Made by a program: the position numbers and the translations under genes. A DNA stretch of 64,000 bases from positions 1 to 64,000 of the forward strand of contig JAPOXG010000084.1 in NCBI GenBank assembly GCA_026707225.1, written 5' to 3'. Each line of letters begins with the position of its first letter. Within the stretch, counting starts at the first letter, position 1. The notes under the pieces are model-generated. The model had not been told where the DNA came from and made no database searches. It was given only the letters and a program-made list of their open reading frames with translations. The stretch comes from Chloroflexota bacterium. Its GTDB lineage: Bacteria > Chloroflexota > Anaerolineae > Aggregatilineales > Phototrophicaceae. Below are positions 22,820 through 31,485 of this stretch, in pieces.

Positions 22820-23182
22820 CTACGTCTTAATCCCGATACACAAGGCTATTGCCGCCAATACGTCATTGAGCAGTTTCTCAGAAGTGATATGACCTCGTCT
22901 GTATTTGAATCGTTGCAAGGAGACTGATTTCAGCTGAAACGCGTCCAAGAAGGAATCATGATCCAAGCCGTTTGTCGAGTTTGCGCGTATCCCGACCATC
23001 CAGAAATGCCTGTTGAAGCCGGGATTACCAGTGGTAATCGGCACGACCATTCTAAGCTTAAGGCGACCAGCGTCTTCAACATTCATGACAAGCGCTGGAT
23101 GCGGATCGGTTATTTCATCACCACGTGTCTTGTCAAAGTTGATATTCCAGATTTCTCCGCGCTTTGGAATAGCGTTTGGCAT
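22820..23182 (-). CDS. PemK/MazF-like toxin
   Basis: A 120-residue protein of the MazF/PemK/Kid endoribonuclease family. It has the diagnostic opening PKRGEIWNINFDKTRGDE, the strand HPALVMNV, then VVPITT and a C-terminal helix. MazF toxins cleave mRNA and stop growth unless neutralised. It begins 2 nt after the stop of the upstream XRE-ImmA/IrrE gene, so the two are certainly co-transcribed. No small MazE-type antitoxin is present; the upstream protein is the only candidate partner. Confidence 0.85.
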   Translation of the reverse strand: MPNAIPKRGEIWNINFDKTRGDEITDPHPALVMNVEDAGRLKLRMVVPITTGNPGFNRHFWMVGIRANSTNGLDHDSFLDAFQLKSVSLQRFKYRRGHITSEKLLNDVLAAIALCIGIKT

Positions 23183-23184
23183 GC

Positions 23185-24351
23185 CTAGAATTCTTCCTCG
23201 CCGTATGCTTCAAAGACTTCAAAATCAACATCTTCAGCCCATCTGAACATCTGCCCAATCCATCGTTGGCGATCTTCCTGGTCCATCTCCAATAGGTCAC
23301 TTGCTGAAGGATAATCGCCGCGAGGCAAGTAGTCTTCGTCTGAATCGGCATCGGACAATTGCAAATGCGAAAACTTGTCCGGCGCAATCAATCCTTCAGC
23401 AATTGCACGCCCGGCCATTTGCTTCAGCAGAAGAGGTTCTTCATCGCCTATGTATTGCACAGGCTCTCCTTTGTGCCAGCCAAGACTCTTGTACTCAATG
23501 TTCATCGCTTTATATGTCGAGTATGAGATCATGTTCAGGTCGTACGCACGTCGCACCCAGGCGGACATACTTAGACCGTATTTCCGCTTCAAAAGTTTGA
23601 GTTCATCCCAATTTAAATAGTATGATTTGTCCGGGAGTTCTCTAAAGACGTGATCAGCCGGGGCTAAGAGCGCGGCGGCAAATCGAAACGCGAGCGCCTC
23701 GTCGTCATCAGCCGAAATGCTGGTGTCCATTACCAAGTGCCCAATCTCGTGAGCAAGAGTGATCCTGCGCCGATCCAGTGGAAACTGCGAATTGACTACG
23801 GTCACCGGTCGATCTGCGCACCAGCCTGACAGTCCGTCGAAGAGTCCGGTTTTGTCTGCCCAGTTTATGACTATAACTTCACGGTCCTCAGCTAATTGCA
23901 CAAGATTGTCTAACGGTCGATCGCCGACGTTCCATATTTCCCGCAACTGCTCGGCTGCGCATTCTGCATCCTTCAGGCTGGACACGGGTATGGATGGAAA
24001 GTCGTAATCTGTTTCGGGGTACAGCAAGTCTCTAAGCTCCGACTGAGCGTCGGCTCTATCCGCGGCATAGGCTTTGATTAATTTGCGAGCGGTTTCGCTC
24101 AATCGTGCTCGACATCGAAACCCTATCCATTCGACCGGCCTTGAAGGCTGATGCATCAAATACGTAATAGGCACACCGAGCACGTTGCTTGCGGTCAACC
24201 AGAATCGCGCTGTAGGAAAACTCTTTTCTTTTTCATACTTTGAGATTGCCGCGGCTGAAATATTGAAGCCGGTCTCACCTAACTCTCTGGCGAGTTCCCG
24301 CTGCGTCATCCCGGCCAACAAACGCGCCTGCTTCAGCCTTGCTCCAATCAT
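23185..24351 (-). CDS. XRE-family regulator fused to ImmA/IrrE metallopeptidase
   Basis: A 388-residue protein. Residues 1-60 form a helix-turn-helix of the XRE family (RLKQARLLAGMTQRELAREL, AISKYEKEKSFP). The middle part is an ImmA/IrrE (COG2856) peptidase domain with the zinc motif HEIGHLVMD. The C-terminal ~130 residues are uncharacterised and acidic. Such proteins regulate stress or mobile-element genes by cleaving repressors. Here the tight linkage to a MazF-like toxin suggests it is the antitoxin or regulator. GGAGG precedes the ATG, and a perfect inverted repeat surrounds the predicted promoter, suggesting autoregulation. Confidence 0.85.
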   Translation of the reverse strand: MIGARLKQARLLAGMTQRELARELGETGFNISAAAISKYEKEKSFPTARFWLTASNVLGVPITYLMHQPSRPVEWIGFRCRARLSETARKLIKAYAADRADAQSELRDLLYPETDYDFPSIPVSSLKDAECAAEQLREIWNVGDRPLDNLVQLAEDREVIVINWADKTGLFDGLSGWCADRPVTVVNSQFPLDRRRITLAHEIGHLVMDTSISADDDEALAFRFAAALLAPADHVFRELPDKSYYLNWDELKLLKRKYGLSMSAWVRRAYDLNMISYSTYKAMNIEYKSLGWHKGEPVQYIGDEEPLLLKQMAGRAIAEGLIAPDKFSHLQLSDADSDEDYLPRGDYPSASDLLEMDQEDRQRWIGQMFRWAEDVDFEVFEAYGEEEF

Positions 24352-24367
24352 GCCTCACCTCCTCGCT

Positions 24368-24407
24368 CCGTTGACAAGTTTAGCATTTTCGTGCAAAAAA
24401 TCAACGG
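24368..24407 (-). promoter_or_regulatory. Inverted-repeat operator around the XRE-mazF promoter
   Basis: Perfect 7-bp arms CCGTTGA (24368-24374) and TCAACGG (24401-24407) bracket, on the minus strand, TTGATT and an extended -10 TGC-TAAACT (15-nt spacer). This is a plausible autoregulatory site for the XRE protein. Confidence 0.5.
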
Positions 24408-24440
24408 ACATCCTTGGCTGTTAGCCGCTTCAGAGCCCGG

Positions 24441-25610
24441 TCAGAGGAGGTTTCGATACACATCCTCCAGCCTCTCAGCTATCCCATCCCAGGCATATCG
24501 CTCTTCCACGAGCCGCCGCGCTCGCTGTCCCATCTTCCGGCGAGAGCCTTCATCGAGAAGCAGCTTCCGCAACCCTATGGCGAAGGCGTCCACCGTCGCC
24601 TCAACGACAAAGCCAGCGCCAGCCCCGTCGACCTCGTCCAGATTACAGCCGGGCGACAGCAAAACTGGCAGCCCCGCCGCCATCGCCTCAAGCGCTGCGA
24701 TCGGTTGCCCCTCGCCGATGGCTGGCAAGGCGAAGAGGTCGCTCGCCGCCAGCGCGCCCAGCCGCTCATCGCCTTCCAGGTAGCCGGTGAACAAGATGCG
24801 CGGGTCGCCGCTTGCCAGCGCTCGCAAGGCTGTCAGCATGCCCTCGTCAGGTCCGACGATGAGCAGGCGCGCGTCCGCTACATCAGCGGCTATGAAAGCC
24901 TTGATGAGCAGATCGACGCCTTTACGCTCATGCAGTCGACCCATGAAGAGCGCTGTCGGCGCGTCGTCCAGCTGGTAGCGCTTGCGAAAGTCGACCGCAT
25001 GTGCCCGTCGATCGAAGTCGCCCAGGTCAACGCCGTTAGGGATGATGCTGAACCGGGTTGGCGTTTGCCGCGTCCCGAATGATTTCCAAAGCGTCTCGGC
25101 TTCTATGCGTTCCGCGTCGGTCAAGGCGACCACATGATCAATGCGCTGGGCGATACCGGGGCTCAGCAGATGATCCCAGACGGTCTTGAGCCGGCCGCGG
25201 CCGGTCTGCAGATTGAGTGTGCCGTGCGGGGAGAGCGCAATGGGCAAGTTCAGCTTTTGCGCGACCGGCGTCACGAGCAGATTTTCCAGCGTGCGGAATT
25301 CGTGCGTGTGCAGGACATCGACCGCGGGGAGGATCGCTTCCGCGTTTTTTTTCATGCTGCGCGGCGTCGACAGATTGCCGCGAGCGCGCAGCCAGGGCAG
25401 GGCGTTCGGACGACGCAGCACGCGTACGCCGTCGATGGTCTCCTCAGGCGCGGCAATTCGGCGCCCCTGTTGATCGAGGGCGTCGGTGGTCAGAACGGTG
25501 ACTTCATGCCCGCGCTGGACCAATGCTGTCGCCATCCCCTCAACCGAACGCACGACGCCGCCGAAAGCGTAGGCGGGCTGGTAGTAAGGCGTGAGATGGA
25601 GAATGCGCAT
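24441..25610 (-). CDS. Glycosyltransferase family 4 (GT-B) protein
   Basis: A 389-residue retaining glycosyltransferase. The N-terminal Rossmann domain starts ILHLTPYYQPAYAFGGV, the acceptor-side motif HTHEFRTL follows, and the C-terminal donor domain has IIPNGVDLGDF, FMGRLHERKGVDLLI and the E-x7-E site in EGQPIAALEAMA. It probably builds a cell-surface polysaccharide or glycolipid using a nucleotide sugar. It lies 7 nt downstream of the flippase gene on the same strand, so the two form an operon for surface glycan assembly (inference). Confidence 0.9.
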   Translation of the reverse strand: MRILHLTPYYQPAYAFGGVVRSVEGMATALVQRGHEVTVLTTDALDQQGRRIAAPEETIDGVRVLRRPNALPWLRARGNLSTPRSMKKNAEAILPAVDVLHTHEFRTLENLLVTPVAQKLNLPIALSPHGTLNLQTGRGRLKTVWDHLLSPGIAQRIDHVVALTDAERIEAETLWKSFGTRQTPTRFSIIPNGVDLGDFDRRAHAVDFRKRYQLDDAPTALFMGRLHERKGVDLLIKAFIAADVADARLLIVGPDEGMLTALRALASGDPRILFTGYLEGDERLGALAASDLFALPAIGEGQPIAALEAMAAGLPVLLSPGCNLDEVDGAGAGFVVEATVDAFAIGLRKLLLDEGSRRKMGQRARRLVEERYAWDGIAERLEDVYRNLL

Positions 25611-25617
25611 CCGCCCG

Positions 25618-27147
25618 TCACCAGGTCAATTCGACATCGCGCTGCCAGAAACGGGTCAGGAATCCGCCGCCGGGGATCGACGCCGCCAACCGGTAGAGCA
25701 TGTCCCAGTCCTCCACGCTCAAGACGCGCGCCAGAATCAAGCCGCCCAGGTAGACCGCCAAGCCGCCCAACGCGGGAAGCATGATGAATTGTTCGCGCAG
25801 GAGCATCATCGTCAGCGCGGTTGGCGCGGCGATGATCAGCAGCCGTATGGCGGTTTGGACAATGCCTCGCCAAGACAAGCCGATGGCGCGAAAGCCTTTC
25901 AGCAGCAGGCATACGACCAGCGTCTCGCCGATGATCGAGGCGATGACCGCCCCGCGCGGATCGCCCCAGGTCAGGAGCAGAATCGCCGTCAGACTCACAT
26001 TGAGCGCCAAACCGGCGCCGCGGATGACGAGGAGAAGCCGCTGCCGATTTTGTATCAGCAGGCCCTGGCTGAAGACGTTGCCGAACATGGTGATCGCGGT
26101 GTACCAGATTAGAAGGCTCAAGATGCCGGCCGAAGGCGCGTAAACCTCGCCCAGCAGCGGCGTTATGAACTTGTCGGCGAGGATGCTGATGCCGAGCGCC
26201 AAGGGAGCGCCGACAATTAAGGAAAAGCGCGCCAGCTTCTCAATCATGCCGCCGAAGAAGGGATTGCCGCCATCGTCATAGTAGCGCGCCAGCAGCGGAT
26301 AAGCCGCGACCAGCACCGATACGCTGAACAATTCGATTACGCCGAAGTTGATGACGAAAGCGGCCGTCAGATAACCGGTGACGCGCGCGCCGAGTATGCC
26401 CGTGGTGATTAGCTTGTCGGAATGTTGATAAGCCAGCGTCAAAAAGGATGAGAGCGCCAGGGGAGCGCTGTTGCTGATCAAAGGACGGGCAATGGCGGGG
26501 TCAAAGGGAAAAACTGGGCGAAGCCCGGCGCGAAGATTTAAGAGGACGAGCACGACTGAACGGGCCAATCCCGAGACGATGGCGGCGCCATAGACGCCCA
26601 GCAATCCCCAGCCGGCGGTCAGCGCCAGCAGGGCAAGCCCAATGCGAAAGAAGATATGGACGATTTCGACCAGGGAGGTCTTGACCATCTCTTCCTGCGC
26701 CAACAGCAGGTCGTAGCCCATATTGCCGAAGAGATCAATGAATAGGTTGATCCCGGCGAGCGCGGCGAAGGCGCGAAGGGCGTCGCTGTAGCCCAGGGCG
26801 ACGCCATTCATCGCGACATAGGCAAAAAGCGCCATGATGGTCTGCATGTAGAGCATGGCCGACCAGTACTTGCCGGCTTTGCTGCGGTCGCGCGCGACAT
26901 CGCGAATGACGATCAAGCCCATGCCAAAGCTGGCGACCGCGGCCGCGTTCACCATCAAGCCGCCAACCGTGCCATAAATGCCGTATTCGCTTGGACCCAA
27001 CCAGGGGGACAGCACCAACTGCCAAATATAGAGCGCGCCCTTGCTGATGACGCTGGCGATCATCAAGGCGCTGACGTTGCGCGCGGCGCGCCGGGCATCG
27101 CTGCCGGAGAGGCTTGCGGATTCGGGCATGGCGGACGGGCTCGTCAT
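25618..27147 (-). CDS. Polysaccharide flippase (MOP superfamily, Wzx-like)
   Basis: A ~509-residue membrane protein with about 14 hydrophobic segments, starting with the family-typical RNVSALMIASVISKGALYI and WLGPSEYGIYGTVGGL. Wzx/RfbX proteins flip lipid-linked oligosaccharides across the membrane. The ATG at 27147 is chosen over the TTG at 27162; another ATG at 27129 also works and none has a good Shine-Dalgarno. It is transcribed with the downstream glycosyltransferase. Confidence 0.85.
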   Translation of the reverse strand: MTSPSAMPESASLSGSDARRAARNVSALMIASVISKGALYIWQLVLSPWLGPSEYGIYGTVGGLMVNAAAVASFGMGLIVIRDVARDRSKAGKYWSAMLYMQTIMALFAYVAMNGVALGYSDALRAFAALAGINLFIDLFGNMGYDLLLAQEEMVKTSLVEIVHIFFRIGLALLALTAGWGLLGVYGAAIVSGLARSVVLVLLNLRAGLRPVFPFDPAIARPLISNSAPLALSSFLTLAYQHSDKLITTGILGARVTGYLTAAFVINFGVIELFSVSVLVAAYPLLARYYDDGGNPFFGGMIEKLARFSLIVGAPLALGISILADKFITPLLGEVYAPSAGILSLLIWYTAITMFGNVFSQGLLIQNRQRLLLVIRGAGLALNVSLTAILLLTWGDPRGAVIASIIGETLVVCLLLKGFRAIGLSWRGIVQTAIRLLIIAAPTALTMMLLREQFIMLPALGGLAVYLGGLILARVLSVEDWDMLYRLAASIPGGGFLTRFWQRDVELTW

Positions 27148-27275
27148 CGAGTCAGCATTCAAAATCTAGCCGAAAGGCTCGCATAAACATAGTGGCAATG
27201 ACGATGGCGGAATCGCCGCTCGCCGGGGCGAAATCCGCGATCGGCGCGGTCTAGGGATGATGCGTTTCATTCGTT

Positions 27276-28667
27276 ATGATTGCGGCGGTGGAAAGTGATG
27301 GACCCTGGCGGATGATGGATTCAATGGACGCGGCCATCCATACCATTTTCAAGACGCGCCGCCGTCTCGATGGGGCGCCGCGCGGTCTCGACGAGTATAC
27401 ACGCGACGTGAGCTGGACGCGTAAATTGCTGGAGCGAGCCGGTCTGCTCGATGAAGAGCGCGCCTACGCTGTCGTCACTGGCAGCCGCGGCAAAGGCTCG
27501 GTCACGACCATCATGGCCAAGCTGCTCGAATCGCTGGGTCATCGCGTCGGCGCCCTGACCAGCCCGCATCTTACGCACTGGAACGAGCGGATTCGCGTGG
27601 ACGGGCGCATGATCCCGACCAGTGATTTTCTGCGCATCTTGCGTGACTTGCAGCCGCTGATCGACAGCGTAACTGAGGAACTCTCCGCCTCGCAATACCT
27701 AAGCCCGCAGGGAATATTTCTGGCCATCGCGCTGCGTCACTTCAATGAGATGCATGCGAATGTCGCCGTGCTGGAGGTCGGGCGCGGCGGGCGCTTTGAT
27801 GATGTCGCCGTGGCGCCGAATCGGCTGGCCGTCTTCGCGCCCATCATGCGGGAGCATAGCGCGCTGCTTGGCGAGGGGCTGGAAAGCATCGCCTGGCACA
27901 AAGCCGGCATCATCAAGCAAGGCTGCGATGTGGTGACGCTGCCCCAGGATCCAGCGGCGATGAGCGCGATCAAGGCGGAAGCGGAAGTCATGCGCGCGAA
28001 CTTGACCTGCCTGACGCGGAAGGATTTGGCGAAGCGCCTGGCCGACCAGCCCTCCGGACAATTGATTCACCTGCCTACCTATGGGCCTCTGTTCATGCCC
28101 TTGCTCGGGCGCTATCAGATTGAAAACGCGACGCTGGCGATACGCGCGGTCGAAATTTTCCAGCGGCAGTTGGGGGGCGACCCGACCGAATCCGTCGCGT
28201 TCATGGAGGCGATCCAAAGCGGACTGAAACGGGTAAAATGGCTGGGGCGCGCGCAAAAGCTGGCCGACAAGCCGGCGATTTATGTTGATGGCGCGATTAC
28301 GGTTGCGTCAGCGCAGTCTTTCGTCGAGAGCGTGCGGGAGCGAGTGGGCGAGCCGGTGATTTCTATTGTGGGGATTCCCCGCGACCGCGACTTCCCTGGC
28401 GTGTATCGGGTGATGGCTTCCGTCAGCCAAGCGCTGATCATCACTGAGACCGATATCAACCCGAATACGCGCTTCCCGGCGCGAGCGGATGCGGTCGCCG
28501 CCGCGCGCGAATGCTGTTCCGATGTGTCTTACAAGAAGGCTTTGCCGGGCGCGCTGTCCCTGGCGCGGGCGAAGGCGGGCGAGTCGGGCACGATTTTGCT
28601 GGCGGTATCGCTGATGTTGGTCGGCGAATGTATGTTGATTTGGGATGTGGATACCAGCGCGGTCTGA
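27276..28667 (+). CDS. FolC-like Mur ligase family protein
   Basis: A 463-residue ATP-dependent ligase of the folylpolyglutamate/dihydrofolate synthase family. The P-loop is in VVTGSRGKGSVTTIMAKLL, followed by TSPHLTHWNERIRVDG and LEVGRGGRFDDVA, then AWHKAGIIKQG, all in FolC order. The C-terminal domain is shorter and divergent (IVGIPRDRDFPGVYRVM). FolC adds glutamate to folates. Because P-loop and C-domain differ from canonical FolC (SRGKGS rather than TNGKGS), another amino-acid-adding substrate is possible. Later in-frame ATGs at 27312, 27315 and 27324 are alternative starts. Confidence 0.75.
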   Translation: MIAAVESDGPWRMMDSMDAAIHTIFKTRRRLDGAPRGLDEYTRDVSWTRKLLERAGLLDEERAYAVVTGSRGKGSVTTIMAKLLESLGHRVGALTSPHLTHWNERIRVDGRMIPTSDFLRILRDLQPLIDSVTEELSASQYLSPQGIFLAIALRHFNEMHANVAVLEVGRGGRFDDVAVAPNRLAVFAPIMREHSALLGEGLESIAWHKAGIIKQGCDVVTLPQDPAAMSAIKAEAEVMRANLTCLTRKDLAKRLADQPSGQLIHLPTYGPLFMPLLGRYQIENATLAIRAVEIFQRQLGGDPTESVAFMEAIQSGLKRVKWLGRAQKLADKPAIYVDGAITVASAQSFVESVRERVGEPVISIVGIPRDRDFPGVYRVMASVSQALIITETDINPNTRFPARADAVAAARECCSDVSYKKALPGALSLARAKAGESGTILLAVSLMLVGECMLIWDVDTSAV

Positions 28668-28709
28668 TTACACAGATGCGGCGCGTCAAGCCGCCTGGAA
28701 CCGGAATCA

Positions 28710-29492
28710 ATGAACCAGGATAAGACGCCAAAGATGCCAGAAGAAAACACGCGTTACGACAGCACCAGAGTCGCCTGGGAAGAGATCTGGGATCAGTCGT
28801 CGATTGAGCTTGAGCTTGAGGCGGTCCGATACGAGCGGGCTCAGGAAATCATTCGCGCCTATCTTCCCTTATTGGCTGAAGAAGACCTGCACCTTGAGGC
28901 GGGCAGCGGTTTGAGCGCCGTCGTGATCTCTCTGCGCGAACTTGGCTTTCATGTGCAGGGCCTGGATTACGCGCAGAACGCCTTGCGTGATTCGCGCCGC
29001 TTTGACGCAACCCTACCCCTGACCGCCGGCGATGTTCATCGCTTGCCCTATCGCGATAATTGCTTCGGCAGTTATTTGTCCTTCGGCGTATTGGAACACT
29101 TCGAGCACGGGATGCTCCCCGCGCTGAAGGAAGCGCGCCGCGTCGTTAAACCTGGCGGCATATTGGTGTTGACGATCCCCTATCCCAATGTCGTATATCG
29201 GGCTGTTCAATTCAAGCGCCGGTTGAGGGGCGCGGGCCAGCTCACCAATGAAGCGTTTTATGAAAGCGCTTATACCCGCCGTCAGTTGATCGACATCGTG
29301 TCGCAGGCGGGCTTTCGCGACATCCGCGCGCTGCCGACGAGCCACTCCTTTACGCTATGGGGCTTGGGTGGTTGGTTTCGGCAGCCGGGCTATTACCGAA
29401 CGAGCGCGCTGGCGGAAGCGCTTGGCGGGCTATTGAAGCGCGGATTGCCTTGGGCTTTCAATTTTTCGACGCTCATCATCGCGCGAAAATGA
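28710..29492 (+). CDS. Class I SAM-dependent methyltransferase
   Basis: A 260-residue methyltransferase. Motif I is DLHLEAGSGLSAVVISL and motif II is VQGLDYAQNAL; LPYRDNCFGSYLSFGVLEH and RRVVKPGGILVLTIP follow as in the Methyltransf_11 family. The C-terminal part has the aromatic segment LGGWFRQPGYY. The substrate is not evident. It follows the FolC-like gene after 42 nt in the same direction and may be co-transcribed with it. Confidence 0.85.
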   Translation: MNQDKTPKMPEENTRYDSTRVAWEEIWDQSSIELELEAVRYERAQEIIRAYLPLLAEEDLHLEAGSGLSAVVISLRELGFHVQGLDYAQNALRDSRRFDATLPLTAGDVHRLPYRDNCFGSYLSFGVLEHFEHGMLPALKEARRVVKPGGILVLTIPYPNVVYRAVQFKRRLRGAGQLTNEAFYESAYTRRQLIDIVSQAGFRDIRALPTSHSFTLWGLGGWFRQPGYYRTSALAEALGGLLKRGLPWAFNFSTLIIARK

Positions 29493-29551
29493 TGGCGGAA
29501 ATATACGGGGCGGCGTCCTACAGAGCGTGATCCTGAGGGATGGGTCGCTGA

Positions 29552-29578
29552 TTGACAAAGCCCGCCTTTTTCTATAGG
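29552..29578 (+). promoter_or_regulatory. Likely promoter of the cupin / MetE-like / HisD-like cluster
   Basis: A perfect -35 TTGACA (29552-29557) and a -10 TATAGG (29573-29578). The spacer is short (15 nt), so strength is uncertain. It lies about 50 nt before the first gene. Confidence 0.45.
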
Positions 29579-29628
29579 CTTTCCCCTACTAATTGGACAC
29601 TTTTGGTATCTATCCGGAGGTCAGGGGA

Positions 29629-30285
29629 ATGGATTATCCCAAGCAAACGCAAGACAGCATGGCGGCGCGCGTCATGCGCTTTGAGGAGCTCAAGGGCAAG
29701 GGCATCCCGATTATGTTCATCGACAGCATGTTGCCGGGCCACATGCGCATGAATTACGCCGTCATCGGCGATACCGCATCGGAGAACCCCGATTTCAGCA
29801 TACAGCGCGCGATCACCGAGCCGCATCGTTATCAGATTGGCATGGTTTGGGCGCCGCCCGGCTGCGGGCCCGCCTGGCACACGCATGACTATGTCGAGTC
29901 TTTCTTCATGCTCACCGGACCCTGGACCTTTTATTGGGGCAATGAAGACGATCCGGAAAAAGTGGAAGGCGAGTTCGTCTTGAATGCCTGGGACATGATT
30001 TCGCTGCCGCCGGGCATGTATCGCAGCTTCGAGTATTCGGGTGATGAAATCGGCTGGATTTATGCCGTGCTCGAATCGCATGAGGTATTCGAGGGCAAGG
30101 ATCCTTATTGGTCGCCGCAGATCGAAGCGGAGGCTTTGGCCAAGGGTTATGTCGCCGACGAGAGCGGCAAGATGGTGCATCCGCCCGATTACGAGGCGCA
30201 GAAGATGGCGCAGCACGAATATCTGCTGAAGACATTTCATGATCAGACTGGTGTCGAATTGAAAGACTTTCGTCCGCCGCGCTAG
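29629..30285 (+). CDS. Cupin-domain protein
   Basis: A ~218-residue single-cupin protein. The metal-binding cupin motif is in GCGPAWHTHDYVESFFMLTG, and the second motif is around AWDMISLPPGMYRSFE. Such proteins are small-molecule-binding or oxygenase/isomerase enzymes. ATG 29629 has GGAGG 8 nt upstream; the longer frame from TTG 29593 has no such signal. It is the first gene of a tight three-gene cluster (17 nt to the next gene), so it probably acts in the same pathway as the MetE-like and HisD-like enzymes. Confidence 0.85.
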   Translation: MDYPKQTQDSMAARVMRFEELKGKGIPIMFIDSMLPGHMRMNYAVIGDTASENPDFSIQRAITEPHRYQIGMVWAPPGCGPAWHTHDYVESFFMLTGPWTFYWGNEDDPEKVEGEFVLNAWDMISLPPGMYRSFEYSGDEIGWIYAVLESHEVFEGKDPYWSPQIEAEALAKGYVADESGKMVHPPDYEAQKMAQHEYLLKTFHDQTGVELKDFRPPR

Positions 30286-30301
30286 AGAAGGAAGATCCCC
30301 T

Positions 30302-31450
30302 ATGAGAACCAGCACGGAACGCATTCTCACGACGCACGTCGGCAGCATGCCGCGACCGCAATATGTGGTCGATCAGCTGTTTGCGCAAGATCGGGACGAT
30401 GCCTATGATCAGGTTGAATTCGACCGGGTCATGCAGCGCGCGGTGCTTGAAGTGGCGCGCAAACAGGCGGAGGCCGGCGTCGATGTCATCAGCGATGGCG
30501 AGATGAGCAAGATCAGCTATGTCACCTACATGCGGCATCGCTTCACCGGCTTCGAAATCGCCGATGTGCCGCGGGCGACGCCACAGGATCTCGATGATTA
30601 TCCCGCCTACAAGCAGCGCCTGGCTGACGCTGGCGGCACGCCCGTGTATCATCGGCCCGTTGTGCGCGACGCGATCACGATCAAAGACTTGGGTCCGCTG
30701 GAGAAGGACATCGCCAATCTGCTGGCGGCGAAAGAAGCAGCCGGCGCGGCCGAAGCCTTCATGAATTCGGCATCGCCGGGGGTGGTTTCCGGCTTCCAGC
30801 CCAATGAGTATTATCCGACAAAAGAAGAATATCTTTGGGCGCTGGCTGAAGCGCTCAAGGTGGAATACGAGAAGATCGCCGAAGCGGGCTTGATCTTGCA
30901 GGTGGATTGCCCCGATCTGGCGATGGGGCGGCATATCTTGTTTCGCGGGGTGGATTCCGCTGCTTTCCTTAAGGCGGCCGAGGCACAGGTCGAGGCGCTG
31001 AACTACGCGCTGGAAAATGTGCCGGCGGAGCAAGCGCGGCTGCATCTGTGCTGGGGCAATTATGAAGGACCGCATCACCATGACGTCGAGCTCGATGAGA
31101 TCATCGACATCGTGCTTTTGGCGAAGCCGCAGGCGATTCAGTTCGAGGCTTCCAACCCGCGTCATCAGCACGAGTGGCGGATTTGGGCGGAGGCTGATAT
31201 CCCCGATGACAAGATTCTGATCCCGGGTACGCTGGATACCACGACCAATTTCATTGAGCATCCGCAGCTGGTGGCGGAACGGATTGAACGCTTCGCTAAT
31301 ATTGTCGGGCGGGAACGCGTCATCGCCGGCACCGATTGCGGCTTCGGCACTTTCGCTGGTTTCGGCGCGATTCATCCCGATATCGCCTACGCAAAATTGA
31401 ATTCCATGGCGGAAGGCGCGCGCATCGCCAGCGAACGGCTGTGGAATTGA
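30302..31450 (+). CDS. Cobalamin-independent methionine synthase (MetE C-domain)-like protein
   Basis: A 382-residue protein of the UROD/MetE-like barrel superfamily, about half the length of MetE and lacking its N-terminal barrel. It starts TTHVGSMPRP, continues with DVISDGEMSK, and has zinc-ligand candidates in LHLCWGNYEGPHH and in GTDCGFGTF. Short relatives often transfer methyl groups from, or break down, substrates other than methyl-folate. Location between a cupin and a HisD-like dehydrogenase suggests a catabolic role rather than methionine synthesis (inference). Confidence 0.85.
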   Translation: MRTSTERILTTHVGSMPRPQYVVDQLFAQDRDDAYDQVEFDRVMQRAVLEVARKQAEAGVDVISDGEMSKISYVTYMRHRFTGFEIADVPRATPQDLDDYPAYKQRLADAGGTPVYHRPVVRDAITIKDLGPLEKDIANLLAAKEAAGAAEAFMNSASPGVVSGFQPNEYYPTKEEYLWALAEALKVEYEKIAEAGLILQVDCPDLAMGRHILFRGVDSAAFLKAAEAQVEALNYALENVPAEQARLHLCWGNYEGPHHHDVELDEIIDIVLLAKPQAIQFEASNPRHQHEWRIWAEADIPDDKILIPGTLDTTTNFIEHPQLVAERIERFANIVGRERVIAGTDCGFGTFAGFGAIHPDIAYAKLNSMAEGARIASERLWN

Positions 31451-31485
31451 CGCTCCACTGAAACAGCGAAGTTGCGAGGACTGCG

